Assembly (NCBI GenBank): GCA_946894095.1
Contig: OX335659.1
Span: forward strand, 9,555,501-9,619,500
Length of the DNA: 64,000 nucleotides
Reading direction: 5' to 3'
DNA from: Incurvaria masculella
Taxonomy: Eukaryota > Arthropoda > Insecta > Lepidoptera > Incurvariidae
Shown: positions 11,201 through 22,200 of the stretch, piece after piece
Layout: each line of letters starts with the position of its first letter
Numbering within the stretch: position 1 is the first letter of the stretch
The notes under the pieces: model-generated
What the model was told of the DNA's origin: nothing
The model's input: only the letters and a program-made list of their open reading frames with translations
The model's database searches: none
Position numbers and translations under genes: made by a program

Positions 11201-14200
11201 GAAAACGTTAGGTATGATAATTTCGAACAAAGAGTAAATAGTAATATTAATATATATAATAATAATACTAATAGGTTTTTCAACAGAGGCTAGACGTAGT
11301 TGTCTCAAAAGTGATAAAATTAGGAATTGTAGTAATGCTACAATTTCTACTTAACTACAACAGTAATAATAATTAATTATAGTTAAAAAAAGTAGCTGTA
11401 TGTGAAATGTATGGAGTTCAACTAAGCACTGCACTCCGCACTTAATTTGCAATTAACCAAAGTCTGTCGCAAACACCATTGTAAACTGAATTTCATTAAA
11501 TAATTTTAGTTTCGTCTAATAGGTCGCTCGTGAAAACAAGTTCTCTCCAAGGCGCTTACCATCGTAAATTAACTGGCCGGGTGAACGGAAAGTGACTGAT
11601 TAAATCTAATGATTCGTTCGTAGCAACGTGTTTTTCGACCAAGTGACCGAATTTCAAGCTATTGTATTGTAATTTTAGTTGTCGTTATCAGTCATTTAAA
11701 ATTTTACTTCAAATTTGAGTAAATATACTTTTTCGTACTACGCAGGTACGTCGCTTATTCCAAGGAATGTGATATGTATGTATGTAGATATGGAAAAATA
11801 TGTATGGAATAAGCGTACATCGCTTATTCCATATCCACTGGACGTGTATTCTTGGCATTCAGTCATTGCGGATTCAGTAGAGTTAACAGAAGAAGAATTT
11901 ACTTTGACATTACTGTTAACTCTACTGAATCCGCAATGACTGAATGCCAAGAATACACGACCTGACTCTAGCGTCTGATGCTAAATACGATTTTGGTGAC
12001 TAAGGAAATATGTTTGAACGTTCAATATTTGCAGTCAATGTCCGCAACGCAGAACACGCCTTAAATCAATGGATGTAGGTATAATTAACCACTGTTATAG
12101 TAGGAGGCATTCTTTACGGGAGGAGGGCCTGTAGGACAATTCCAAATTATGGGAATACAGCCAGTGGCGAAATTGGTAGACGCAACACCCGCGAATGATA
12201 TGTTTTGTTGGTTCGGGTCCAGCCTTGCATTATATTCGTAAAGTAGTTATTTGTACTGGGCTCTTTCTCAATTATTGTGTCCTTGCTTCACGGTCGATTA
12301 TGCATACATACATTTCACATTCCTTACTTCATATTCAATTCCAATTCCAGATTTTCTTCGTTCTGCGCAAGAAGCAAAATCAAGTGTCTTTCCTACACGT
12401 CTACCACCACTTCGGCATGGTCATGCTATCCTGGGGCATGGTGAAATGGTTGCCAGGTTGGTGAAACCATCTAATTACAGCTTAAACGCTTATAGATTTA
12501 CATAATTTTCTTTTAAACTTGCGCTAGGTAAGTCTACAATCCTGTTCCCAGTAAAACATGGCCGTCACATACCCTTACACAAAGTTGAAGTTATTCCGAA
12601 GTTGGAAAAAAACGGAAATGAAGTAAAGTTACTTAAGACCAAGAACGTTTAATGCTTATGACCATGACTCTTAGTATTTTAACGAATAAAAACTTTTTTT
12701 TTCAAGAAAATTACCATGCCCTTAATTAGGGGCACGATAAGAGCCGATTGCGTTCAGTTTGATGAGGATGTAAGTAAAACAACATTTAATTATATTTAAC
12801 CCCAGCGAATTTCGATAATCAAAAAAGTTGATTTTTAGATTGATGGTCTAGTAATAACTTAAATATAAAACTGTAACAGCCGTTTTCAGAGTGGGCGAAT
12901 TAATTTTAGTCCGCGTATTAAGGTCGGACTAAACCGGTTTTTGTATGGTTAGTCCGGTGATAATCTTGTAATAAGTTTTGACAGGTTATGTCTCTGGTGC
13001 TTTGTGGCTTCAAATTAGACAAATATTCATACATTTTCATATAAAAAGTTTGAACACAGAGTATGAGCATCAGGTACCTACTTACTGTTATAGGTTTCAA
13101 TATAGCTACATCATCAATGCATCTTTCATATTTTTGAAATTTCAAAATAAGCAGTAGTTGTTATCTTTAAAAATAATAAAATTTGAATTTTACTTACGTC
13201 CTTACGGACCTAGTAACTCAGGTGTATGTAAATGGTGTTGTTTAACAAACTGAATGGTCAGGCGGACACTGCTCACTGCTGGTGCTTGTCAACTGCGTGG
13301 TGCACATGATCATGTACTTCTACTACCTGCTGACGGTGTGGGACCCCGCCTTCAAGCAGTCCGTGTGGTGGAAGAAGCACGTCACACAACTGCAGATGGT
13401 AAGCGCAGCACGCATTAACGTTAGCTTCATGTAATGCCAAAACGATTTAGAAAATCTTTCATTACCATTTAGGAAGAAAGCAAATGGTACTTATTTCATG
13501 TGTGTCGTAGCCTCTTACCATAACAGCACTTCTTAAAATGTCTGGATAACAGAAATCGGAATATACTTTCTGTGGTCTGGACATATCGTGGGGAGCACCG
13601 GTCCAGCAAGAGGCTACAACGTATAATGGCCATATTGGAATGGCAAAAGTAGGTGAAATCTCGCATGCACGGAATTACCAAAAGGGACAATCGATGTTAG
13701 AAATATGAGGTAAAACATAACCTCATTCTAAATGTCAGTTGTAATACGCATCCGAAATCAGAATAAGATAAAACCTTGTCACACTCACTAACTGCGTGAG
13801 GTCACCACTGTAAGTGGCGTAGGGTTGGAAAAAAATATATCATATTAATTATCTTGGGAAATACAAAAATCAAGGTAATAAATGAAAATTAATTAACTAA
13901 ACTGTATTTTTGTTTACTTTAATAGTGTCAACTACACGCGTCATAGGGATGAAAAAAGTTTTTTTTTTTTTCATATTATTTCTGCCTACAGAATTAATAT
14001 GATAAATAAATAAGGGAAACAGCTAATCTGGTTGTTTGTAACTGTTTTTTTTTTTCATAAATTCTAACGGTTCATAAAATACTTGGGAATGGTTATTTTG
14101 TCTAACGCAGTGGCACATGAATTATTATCGAATTTTAACATAATTTAACATTCCTTTTGTGCTTCTTCGCCGAAGTACTAGTCAAAATTGGAAACCACTT

Positions 14201-14758
14201 CACATGCACGACTATTCAATAGTTTAATGTAAATATTTTTGTATTCATTTAAAATTTTACTTTGTGACAGTTATTGTACACAAAAAAACCATTCATCACT
14301 TATAATAATACGCTGGTAATAATGCAAAGTGCAACGTGGTAACTTGATTGTTATGCTGACGCCACTAATGTCACTGAAAGCGACTGGGTGGGAGGTCACC
14401 CGTGCTTCAGTTCTAAAAGGTAATATCATATTCTGATTTTGGACGCATAACAAGAGCACTGCATTTTAGCCTGCAACATTTCTGTATACGGCAGTACACT
14501 TTCTGTATGTACGTACCAGGATTTACCTTTACAATCTGTGATGGCAATCACATCGTCTTCAAATTTCGACTTTGCAATGCGCAGGCGCAGTTCACGCTTC
14601 TGCTGTTCCACTTCAGCGCGCTGGTGGTGAAGTCGGAGTGTGCGTACCCGCGCCTGCCCGCACTCATTCTCATCCCGCAGAACCTGTTCATGGTTGTGCT
14701 TTTCGGGGATTTCTACTACAAGACTTACATCAGGAAGTCTGCTAAGAAACTGGAGTAG
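8238..14758 (+). CDS. ELOVL: Very-long-chain fatty acid elongase (ELO family)
   Basis: Condensing enzyme (3-ketoacyl-CoA synthase) of ER fatty-acid elongation. Six exons join in phase to 269 aa: 8238-8298, 8830-9020, 10247-10387, 12351-12456, 13262-13398 and 14585-14758. The length is normal for ELOVL1/7-type proteins. Visible motifs are [16 protein letters not shown] near the N-terminus, GWGTHY and CQPVDHSD in the luminal region, [12 protein letters not shown], and the catalytic histidine box HVYHH at residues 147-151. After these come [21 protein letters not shown] and several hydrophobic membrane segments. The C-terminus is KKLE, a di-lysine KKxx ER-retrieval signal. The start is the first ATG after the GC-rich promoter, and MALILK is typical of this subfamily. 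Intron 2 carries decayed copies of exon 2, and intron 3 carries a perfect 47-bp hairpin. Substrate chain length is not predictable here. Confidence 0.93.
8299..8829 (+). other. Elongase intron 1
   Basis: AT-rich intron of 531 bp. A piece at about 8320-8420 ('cccccggattcctaaacggc', 'ggaccaatttcgatgatttt') resembles degraded transposon sequence, but I could not place it. Confidence 0.4.
8830..9020 (+). CDS. ELOVL: Elongase exon 2 (source of an array)
   Basis: Acceptor atttcacag ending at 8829, donor GTTGGT at 9021, phase 1 in and phase 0 out. Encodes residues 21-84 with [34 protein letters not shown] and [15 protein letters not shown]. Confidence 0.9.
9060..9800 (+). repeat. Decayed tandem copies of elongase exon 2
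   Basis: Three nearly full copies and one stub follow the working exon, with period about 218 bp. The donor-like gttggtg recurs at 9021, 9238, 9458 and 9676. Each keeps 'ccgatggggcccgcgc', 'ctacgcactattatag' and 'tgcctctacgtcgtgtatc', but carries frameshifts and stops, for example loss of the frame in 'gtgtgaacttgct' and 'gtgtatcgttgg'. They are not coding. The repeat unit includes the 5' part of intron 2, so DNA was duplicated rather than mRNA copied back. Confidence 0.88.
9791..9865 (-). repeat. SINE tail fragment, reverse
   Basis: 'acacaactaccgtcatgtta', 'ccaatacaccacattcccga' and 'tgctaggacctt' match the minus-strand 3' end of the SINE family. Confidence 0.55.
10247..10387 (+). CDS. ELOVL: Elongase exon 3
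   Basis: Acceptor atggttgcag ending at 10246, donor GTACGT at 10388, phase 0 on both sides. Encodes [20 protein letters not shown], then [12 protein letters not shown]. Confidence 0.88.
10428..11150. mobile_element. Long copy of the GTTACCATGGTAA inverted-repeat family
   Basis: The left end 'gggggttaccatgctaagtt' with 'aactcgccgggtgaa' is inverted at the right end 'gtggcgagttatttacc' with 'ttggtaggtaaccccc'. Shorter copies lie at 46388-46588 and 49118-49332. An internal arm, 'accagttaacatggtacgaaatgcaa', suggests a copy nested in a copy. Confidence 0.6.
11549..11660. repeat. Fragment of the GTTACCATGGTAA family
   Basis: 'gcgcttaccatcgtaaatta' followed by 'actggccgggtgaac' matches one terminus of the family. 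The other terminus is not seen nearby. Confidence 0.5.
11843..11959. repeat. Perfect 47-bp inverted repeat (hairpin)
   Basis: Arms 11843-11889 and 11913-11959 are perfect reverse complements over 47 bp, with a 23-base loop (11890-11912). It lies in elongase intron 3. Sequence just before it (11745-11835, 'cgcttattccaaggaatgtg') also occurs in part at 57392-57440, so it may be one end of a dispersed element. Confidence 0.9.
12351..12456 (+). CDS. ELOVL: Elongase exon 4 (histidine box)
   Basis: Acceptor caattccag ending at 12350, donor GTTGGT at 12457, phase 0 in and phase 1 out. Encodes [20 protein letters not shown] and the following [14 protein letters not shown]. Confidence 0.92.
12722..13155 (-). 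mobile_element. Truncated MITE, GATAAGAGCCGATTGCG family
   Basis: It starts TTAATTAGGGGCACGATAAG then agccgattgcgttcag, which is the right terminus of the element at 14800-15175 read on the other strand. Internal matches include 'gtttgaacacagagtatgag' and 'tactgttataggt'. The far terminus is missing. Confidence 0.7.
13262..13398 (+). CDS. ELOVL: Elongase exon 5
   Basis: Acceptor gaatggtcag ending at 13261, donor GTAAGC at 13399. Completes a Gly codon and encodes [20 protein letters not shown], then [11 protein letters not shown]. Phase 0 out. Confidence 0.9.
14585..14758 (+). CDS. ELOVL: Elongase last exon
   Basis: Acceptor caatgcgcag ending at 14584, chosen over the cag six bases later because it gives LQM-AQF, as in the family. 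Encodes hydrophobic segments, [19 protein letters not shown] and a stop at 14756-14758. Confidence 0.88.
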   Translation, partial: AQFTLLLFHFSALVVKSECAYPRLPALILIPQNLFMVVLFGDFYYKTYIRKSAKKLE

Positions 14759-14799
14759 ACCCGTTAGGTCAAGTTATGCTGAGCTAATGTGAATGTGAG

Positions 14800-15175
14800 T
14801 TAAGGACGTGATAACACCTGATTGCGTTCAGTTCCAAAATGGCGGAGTAAGTGAAACCATAATGGTTTATTTAAAAAAAAATACTACTTATTTTGGAATT
14901 TAATAAAGATGACAGATATTTTTAAGACCTATAACAGTAAATATCGGACGCTCACATTCTGTGTTCAAACTTTTTCTATGAAAATGTATGGTTATATTGT
15001 CTATTTGAAAACACAAAGCACCAGCGAATTACATCTACATATCTAGATGTATATATTAACTTTTTTTATTATAAAAATTCGTCGTGGTTACTTTTATATA
15101 TAATTAAATGTAAAATGTACAGTTTACTAACAACCTTATCAAACTGAACGCAATCGGCTCTTATCACACCCTTAA
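14800..15175. mobile_element. MITE with TTAA ends (GATAAGAGCCGATTGCG family)
   Basis: TTAA flanks lie at 14800-14803 and 15172-15175. The left terminus is GGACGTGATAACACCTGATT and the right terminus, read on the minus strand, is GGGTGTGATAAGAGCCGATT; both continue gcgttcagtt. It is non-coding and sits just after the elongase stop codon, so it may lie in the 3'UTR. Confidence 0.8.
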
Positions 15176-15746
15176 GGTGGGAACCCGGGTATCAGTAAAT
15201 TACGCTTCCCATAAAAACGCAGTTTATTTGTCATACACTGGTCAGGCAAAGTGTGTTTTGTTTTTTGAAAAATCTAAACCGAGTCAACAACAAAAATAAA
15301 ATATTTTTAAGTACCTACTCATTTTATTTTCTTCGTGGTTTGACCCTGGATACATTTTTCGAAAGATCCAAAACGTGTAGACAGGCAAAGACATTTGTTG
15401 CTTGATATTTCATACTAAATAGCAATTAAAAGGGGAAAAAAACTAGAAGCTTATTGTAGGTGTCACAAGAGCGACCTCACATTAGAAATGTCAAAACTGT
15501 CATTCCTGTCATGTTTTATTAACGAGTTTTTAGATGCGAGATGTACTCCATGATGCAGTTAGAATAAGGTTTGGAGGAAAAGAAGAGATTTTCTTTGTTT
15601 TCAAACATTATTTTTTTTAATAGACCAGCACAAAGTTTGAAATTAAATATTACAGGTTATATTATTGTGATACTTTCTCTCCTACGACTTCATTTGATTA
15701 GCATAATTTGGAATAAATAATTTTCAGAATAATAACTAGAAAATTT
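15176..15746. other. Intergenic, nothing recognised
   Basis: AT-rich, no coding frame of interest, no repeat that I can match elsewhere in the window. Confidence 0.3.
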
Positions 15747-15934
15747 AGGGCCGATTTATCAATGCTCAGATAGTACTTATCGGACTGATTCACGATAAAG
15801 ATTTTCTATAAAATGCATCTGATTATAATTTTACTAATAAACACATGAATTAAGTATATCGGATGGATAAGGAAAAGCGTAAATAAATCCGTCGAATAGT
15901 TATCTGGCTGTTTATCTGACTATTGAAAAATCAG
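15747..15934. mobile_element. Short MITE with GGGCCGATTTATCAAT ends
   Basis: The left end 'gggccgatttatcaatgctc' with agata is matched by the right end 'tatctgactattgaaaaatc' with agc read on the other strand. About 188 bp, non-coding. A second short repeat follows directly (15935-16050) and recurs inverted at about 55650-55780 ('ggttacaccata' / 'tatggtgtaacc'). Confidence 0.6.
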
Positions 15935-16354
15935 CACCTCCAGCTACAAAAATCTCAAAGTTACTTTTCGGTTACACCATATAAATATACCATGCAGCCG
16001 AAAGGTACTTATCGGATTTCAGGTAACTGGAGGTGGTGAAAACGGGGGTCAGTCATTTTAATTATGTAGGTTGAGAAAATATTTTTTTTAAATCTATTCT
16101 GTTTTGTATCCGACAGTTTTGACAGATCTTTTAGGTGAGCTCACTTAGACGCTGTCGTGATAAATAAGCAGTTTTCTTCCCCATTGGATCACAGTGTTTT
16201 GATAAGTAATTTAATGTTGCTGACGGACCCACTTTAACGCTGAAACAGACTTGTCCCAACTAAGGGACACATGAAATTTAATGTTATAACACATTACATC
16301 TCGCTTTACATTTCATGCACACTATGGCGCCGCAAGGTTTAGTTAGAAGCACAC

Positions 16355-16470
16355 TTAGCCAATGCAATTTTGGCATGACACCTAGTTCCCATGTGGTCTG
16401 TGGGGTTAATGTCATGACAGCAGGAGTAATGGATGGATGTTCACTTCTATAAAAAAAAAAAAATTGAAGA
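16355..16470 (+). repeat. SINE 3' fragment
   Basis: 'ttggcatgacacctagttcc', 'catgtggtctgtggggttaa' and a poly-A run at 16450-16463 mark a 5'-truncated copy. Confidence 0.6.
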
Positions 16471-18905
16471 ACAAACAAATTAAATAAACAAATATTTATT
16501 TTCGTCTTTACATTTTGAAACTTATTAGAACAAGTCTGCTATCAGTTCCATAATTTTATTACATTTTACTTATTATGTACATATGTTGTAATTTAACATA
16601 ATTGACTAAGTTATAAATAAAACATCGTTTACTTGTGAATGAATTACTGGTTGTCTCGTTTTGTGGAAATTAAAGACTTTAACCGCCTGAAAACCATACA
16701 TCCTGTGATGGGTACCCAATACCTATCATATTTAGGCTTTTTATTAGGCCATTGAATGTGGAGATTTGACATCACTAAATTTACAATAATTCTCATGTCC
16801 AAATTTCGTTCGAAAAATAATACAGTAAGAAACAGAGATCTAAATCTTTGGTAAAATGTGTAAGTAGGAATGCAAATGAATTCGTGATTTACTTTTTACA
16901 AGCGGCATGTCTCTAGTGTAGAGCTATAATGAGTGTACCTTATTGTACACACATTACCCTTGCTGACAGGCAATGGAAGAAATTAAATGAATTAAAAATA
17001 TTTGTGTTCAGCAGAGAACTTAAAAAAAAGAGGAGGTTCTCAATTCGACTGTATTTTTTTTATGTTTGTTACCTCAGAACTTTCTTATATATCCATTGGA
17101 TAATGTTTTAGAGAAAACCTAAAACGAGAACACACTTTAATGTTTATATACAAATATATTCGAGATGAAAAATCCAGGGAAGCTAGCTTTACCAGACGCA
17201 GATTTCATTGTAATGTATGGAGTGTAACATTACAATGAAATCTGCGTCTGGTAAAGCTATATATATTTGTGCTTGAACATCTTGAATGTGTTTGAACAAA
17301 CTGACAAATCAATTGTCAGCATGACCTCATTTTGGTTGTTACAAGAAAAGCTTATCGTGGGAGGATAAATTGTCCCAATGTAATGAGAGAAAACTACAAA
17401 GAGATGGACAAACTTCCTTAAAACGAATGAGGTTTTTTTTTTCAAGACAATTTCTTGAATCTCGTTTAGAGTTTTGAGCATAAAACAAAAATAAACGCTA
17501 AACATATAATAATATCACAATACTGCTCCGAGTGCAGGTGATGTATTGCCATGTTTCCCATAATCGTACGAGTATCAAACAATTACACTTAGGGAGGGCC
17601 CACAAACTATTTTCCCCATACAAACATAGTAAAGCAATAATTCCACCTAAAATAATTTTTTTGGCAGTGTTTTCGCCCACCAGCATCTCTTGAGGTAGAA
17701 TGTTCGAGAATGCCTTATGGCAATCATTTCTGCTTTTTTAGAACCGTATGGCTGCAATTAAAGCTTATTTTTATTTCATTTCATTTCAATAATTTAACAA
17801 GTGATTTACCAATTTACTTAATACAAATACAGAATAGTACATTTTCTAACACAGCTATTTGACATTGACAGTTAGACACGAGTTTAGGTATTCACTAAGT
17901 TGGAAGTTTTTTTTTAATATACAAAAATACTACGACATCAATAAAACAAAATTGTTAGTGATTTATGAAGCAATGCATAAGTGGTGGAGACACAGATATG
18001 TAATATTAGATACCAAATATCTAGTTAATTGGAAGAGTTGTTTCCAAATGGTTGCCTACTATGTTTGTATAGGGAGAGCAATAAAACAAACAGAAGCCTT
18101 ATTCTGCTAATTGATAATTGCACGCGTTATGTTTGTGTTTTCTCAAAAACACATGTTTCGCGCGAAATGGTATTCTACTAGCGCAGTTTGCAAAACGCAT
18201 GCATTGTGTTTGTGTTTTGTTCGCAAACTCGTAACGCGTGCTCCATGTTCTCGTGGGCCGTGTGTTTTGCCGAAAACTTGCGGTTTTGAGAATTCTATTT
18301 GTCAAATTCGGAGCAACGCATCACCGAACTTCGAATATCACTTTTCTACATTACGTTGGCATATCGCTGTCTCTTTCTTTTCGTATGTCATATTTGAGTG
18401 AGAAAATAACTGTCAAAATCGTGACAGATTATTTTACCCTGTAGGCGGCGCGCAAGACAAACCACTCCATAGACAATAACAAAATGCGTGTGTGAATTAG
18501 CTGAACACCGATTTTTGGAAACCTCACTCGAAACTTAGCTTGTTATGTTTGACGGAAACATAAATAATACGGAATGGTTTGAAATTGGACAAATAGCAGA
18601 ATGGGGCTTCAGAATAAAAACGATAGAATATATCTACAAACTCTAATAAAAACATCATATCGTCGGTATACTGGTAAAACCCGCTAATTCACATTGTTTA
18701 GGAAAATGAGTTAAAACCCATATATTGCTATGACTTTTGTTTTAAAGTTAGGTTTTGTAAACACATGGACAATTGTACTAACCATTATGAACTATTAAAC
18801 TTTCAAGTTAATTTATCTCGAAACTCTCAATTTCTTCAATTAAAGGGTTTTATCAGTATACTGACAATATAATCTATGCAATTCACAAAATTATCTGACA
18901 CACGA
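16471..18905. other. Intergenic between elongase and HSPBAP1
   Basis: About 2.4 kb of AT-rich DNA. It holds a 33-bp perfect hairpin (17184-17259) and a repetitive stretch at 18115-18300 with several 'gtttgtgttttctc / gtttgtgttttgttc' blocks. Short open frames here look like chance. I see no gene. Confidence 0.4.
17184..17259. repeat. Perfect 33-bp hairpin
   Basis: Arms 17184-17216 and 17227-17259 are exact reverse complements with a 10-base loop. Confidence 0.9.
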
Positions 18906-19289
18906 CTAGCTTAAAGAATTGAGCAGATTCTGCTTGACCAGTTCGACCACGTCGCTCTGGCTGTACGCATTGATCAAGGCTTTGGTGAGGCGCAGCTTCG
19001 ACGTACCTCCGTCCGTGTCGTCCTCCGTCGCCGGGCGGCCCGCGTCGCCCCGCAGCAGCGCCGCGAGCTGCTCCCCGGTGAGGAGCGGCAGGGCGGCGGC
19101 GGGGGGAGCGGGGTCGGCGGCGGCCGCGGGGGGTGCGGGGTCGGCGGCGGCGGAGGGAGGAGGGGGGTCCCCCTCGCACGTCTTCTGCCTCTTGAGGCGC
19201 CGCAGCCTGCGGCGCTGGTCGCGCAGCTCGCCGGCCACCGCGTCCAGCTGCAGGAACAGCACCGCCAGCGGCGTCTCGGGCAGGTCGTC
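18906..19289 (-). CDS. HSPBAP1: HSPBAP1 last exon
   Basis: Acceptor gtcgttcag just above 19289. Encodes DDLPETPLAVLFLQLDAVAG, a basic RRRLRRLKRQK stretch, a duplicated ADPAPPAAA linker, and LTKALINAYSQSDVVELVK to the stop at 18908-18906. The GC-rich linker is low complexity and probably variable. Confidence 0.88.
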   Translation of the reverse strand, partial: DDLPETPLAVLFLQLDAVAGELRDQRRRLRRLKRQKTCEGDPPPPSAAADPAPPAAAADPAPPAAALPLLTGEQLAALLRGDAGRPATEDDTDGGTSKLRLTKALINAYSQSDVVELVKQNLLNSLS

Positions 19290-22200
19290 CTGAACGACAA
19301 CATTTACAATTTTTATTTTTATAATAATAATAATAATATACTTTATTGCTTCCATACACATAGACACATGCAAGGGAGGACTTATTGCCTAAAGTCAATA
19401 TATTCCAATCAAGCCGATTATGGGATTTCTTGTGCTCTTTTTTAGTTATTTAGAAATATTATGTAGTGAGATTGTGCAGCGTTTCAGTGGGTTCTGAAAA
19501 CAATGGTAAATGACTTGTGGTTGCGCTGTCACATTTTATGTCCATTTATAGCTTCTAGACAAGGCTTCTGCCCGTTTTCCAGGAAGTCTATTTGCGTTCA
19601 GTAATAGTGGTTGATATAATAATAAAAGTATGCCTAGACTTAATATGATCTTAAAAATAAAACAAAAGTACAATAATAGTTAATATATGCATAAAAATAT
19701 TTTGTAGGGTGTATATAAATATATGTATATGTAAATAGCAATGGTAAAGAAACAGCATTGGATGCATATATGTAGTTATGTTCGATAGATGTTTTGGATT
19801 ATTTAGAGATTGACAAAATAAGGGAAACTTTTATTGCAACAATGCGATTCAAGTAAGAACCGGACAGGGCTCGTGACTTACTTCACTCGAATTAGCGTGG
19901 TAAAGTATGGTGTAGGATTACACTGAGTGCCTTTTACAGGATATACTAGGCATACTAGAAGTATGCCGAAATGTAGTGTTAACAAAATATGTGTTTAAAT
20001 TAGTAATAGGACACGCGCAAAATATTTAAGTGCTAGAGAGTGTTAATCTGTTCGCTCCAGACAGTTACAGTCGCGCGCGGTCTCACCCTCACTTCGCGCT
20101 GCCCTCCTCACACACCAACATGCTGCGTCACGCGCCGCTCACCAGCTCATTTACAGCTCTAAATGATATATCTGACAAAATAGGCATCTATGCTTGCACT
20201 CTGGCTGAGTTCCAGAAGGCAGTTACTGCTTACTTTGAAGCTGCATAGTTTTTAAATAAAGTGTGTACTTTATCTATAAATTGCCTAACGCCTTGGCTAT
20301 TATGATGTAACGTTAGGTATATTGTTGCATAAATAAATAAATAAATATACAGTTACACAATTAGGGGGGTTGTTCTTTGCTATATGTGGTTATCTGTTTT
20401 CTGTGTATAAGTTTGTGTCGAGTATCCTCAAAGGGCCACAGTTTCATTGTTTAGTTAATTTTTTTTTTTTTTGAATCGCACTGTACTTCAGTTTCAGTTT
20501 CATTTTCTCAATTTCGTCCATTAGATGCATATGACACACTTGGATTCGTATTTGTTTTTCTATTTCTGCCGGTTCCATTACCTATGGCGAAGAAGAACCG
20601 ACAAGAAACTTCGCCATTTGTCACTTTTTTCTTTTATAGTTACAAATTAGTTTACATAGCTTCATAGATAACTTCTGCTCACAAAGAACATAATAATATG
20701 TACATTGGTGAAGTGCAAACTCTTGACTGCTTTCTAAGGGTCTATCAGGTATTTTGCACAACATGATCGTCTCAATATGGCTCTATATTTTTGGCAGTAA
20801 TTTGATGGTACCGTTTTTATTACCTCTTATTCTCGAGAGACTAATTCAAATAGAAAAAATATATATTTACTATTTCGTTGAGAGTATTCTAGCTGAGGAG
20901 GCAACACAACTACTGCTCTTGTTGGGGAACCTCTTCCTGCCCGCCATCTTGGATGCCTAGCATCTCGCCTAGCACGCCCGCATAGATAACTAATGAGCCT
21001 CTATTTTTTTTTATGTAACCTGGCATGGATGGCTAATTCGACACAACTACCGTTATGATATTAGCCCAATACACCACATTCCTGAAGGAATTAGGTGGCT
21101 AGCCAGGACCTTCCCCTTACAAGCACGGCTACATAGAACTAGATGGAAAACACGGAAAATGTTTCATTGCCGCTTCTACCATCTCTTCATCCAATGCGAT
21201 GGTACCAACCCGAGCGGACTGAGCGATTTTACGATTAGTTATTTGTAACTCGTAATAGAGGCGGAGCTCACATATAACAATAGGTGGAAAGCAAGAAGAG
21301 CAGCAAGAATATATACCTCATTAGGATTGAGCAGGAGGGCGGAGGTCTCCCGCGGCAGGTCCTTGCAGAGCTGAGCGACCAGCACCCTCACCAGCGCCTC
21401 CGACACGCGCGCCGACGCGTCCGCCTCCTGCGTCAAGCACGGTCTCAGTCGAGACGCCTCGTTTGGAGGGCATCGGCTTAAACGTCAAAAGAGAACGGGC
21501 AAAAAGTACTCCGAGCGGCCACGTATGATCCATTCGAAAGGTGTTATTTAGTAAATCAAATGTCGTTATGGGGCCAAGTGACAGAGGTAGGCCCGAGATG
21601 TGAAATTGTGGAAAGGTTGCGTCCTCCTCATCACGAAAACTGCCTTGCCAGAGTGCTAAAGCACTATTTTGTGAGTTGCCCGAAATTTAATTAGTCCCGG
21701 GAAGAGCGCTTAATGTTAAAATATGACCAATCCAAATGCAGTCCGTTCTGTCAATGGACGATAAGTCAAATTATTAAGGATTTTTACCCTAAGCAATTCT
21801 CTTGCCACTTAGTAAAAATGGCTGTAAAAACGAAACAATGTACGAAATAGACATACATGTTCCAATAAAATATAATACAATGAACATTGAACTAAACTTC
21901 CTTTGTGCAACAAAAGTGCCATCACCAAGCAATAAGTGCATCGGTTATAAAAGGCTCGTAAATATTGTGCTAATAGGAGCAAGATGACGCAAGCCTCTAA
22001 AATAATTCAAGGTTTTTAAGTTAAATGCTTCATCGCTGAGATCATCGGAAGAGGCGATCCATTATATTAAATATACACAAGGTGATCACAAGATAACGCA
22101 AGTAAAGAATCAACAAGATAGAAAGTTCATGTGCACACAACACTTTATCAATGTTTTTTTTCCATGTTCCGGTTGAATGCTATACACTGTAGCAATGTGT

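Noticed and set aside
12164..12190. 'agtggcgaaattggtagacgcaac' resembles the 5' half of bacterial or plastid tRNA-Leu, with 'ggttcgggtcc' 30 bases on.
   Set aside because: The acceptor stem and anticodon arm do not form. The surrounding sequence ('acgggaggagggcctgtagg', 'acaattccaaat') recurs at 27246-27330 with the tRNA-like part changed, so it is part of a dispersed repeat.
14271..14459. Minus-strand frame [15 protein letters not shown] and the region before elongase exon 6.
   Set aside because: No family resemblance. Probably a degraded transposon in the intron.
18883..19398. Alternative long frames on both strands over the GC-rich HSPBAP1 last exon.
   Set aside because: They come from GC-rich codon shadows. 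Only the frame ending at 18906 joins exon 6 in phase and matches the expected C-terminus.
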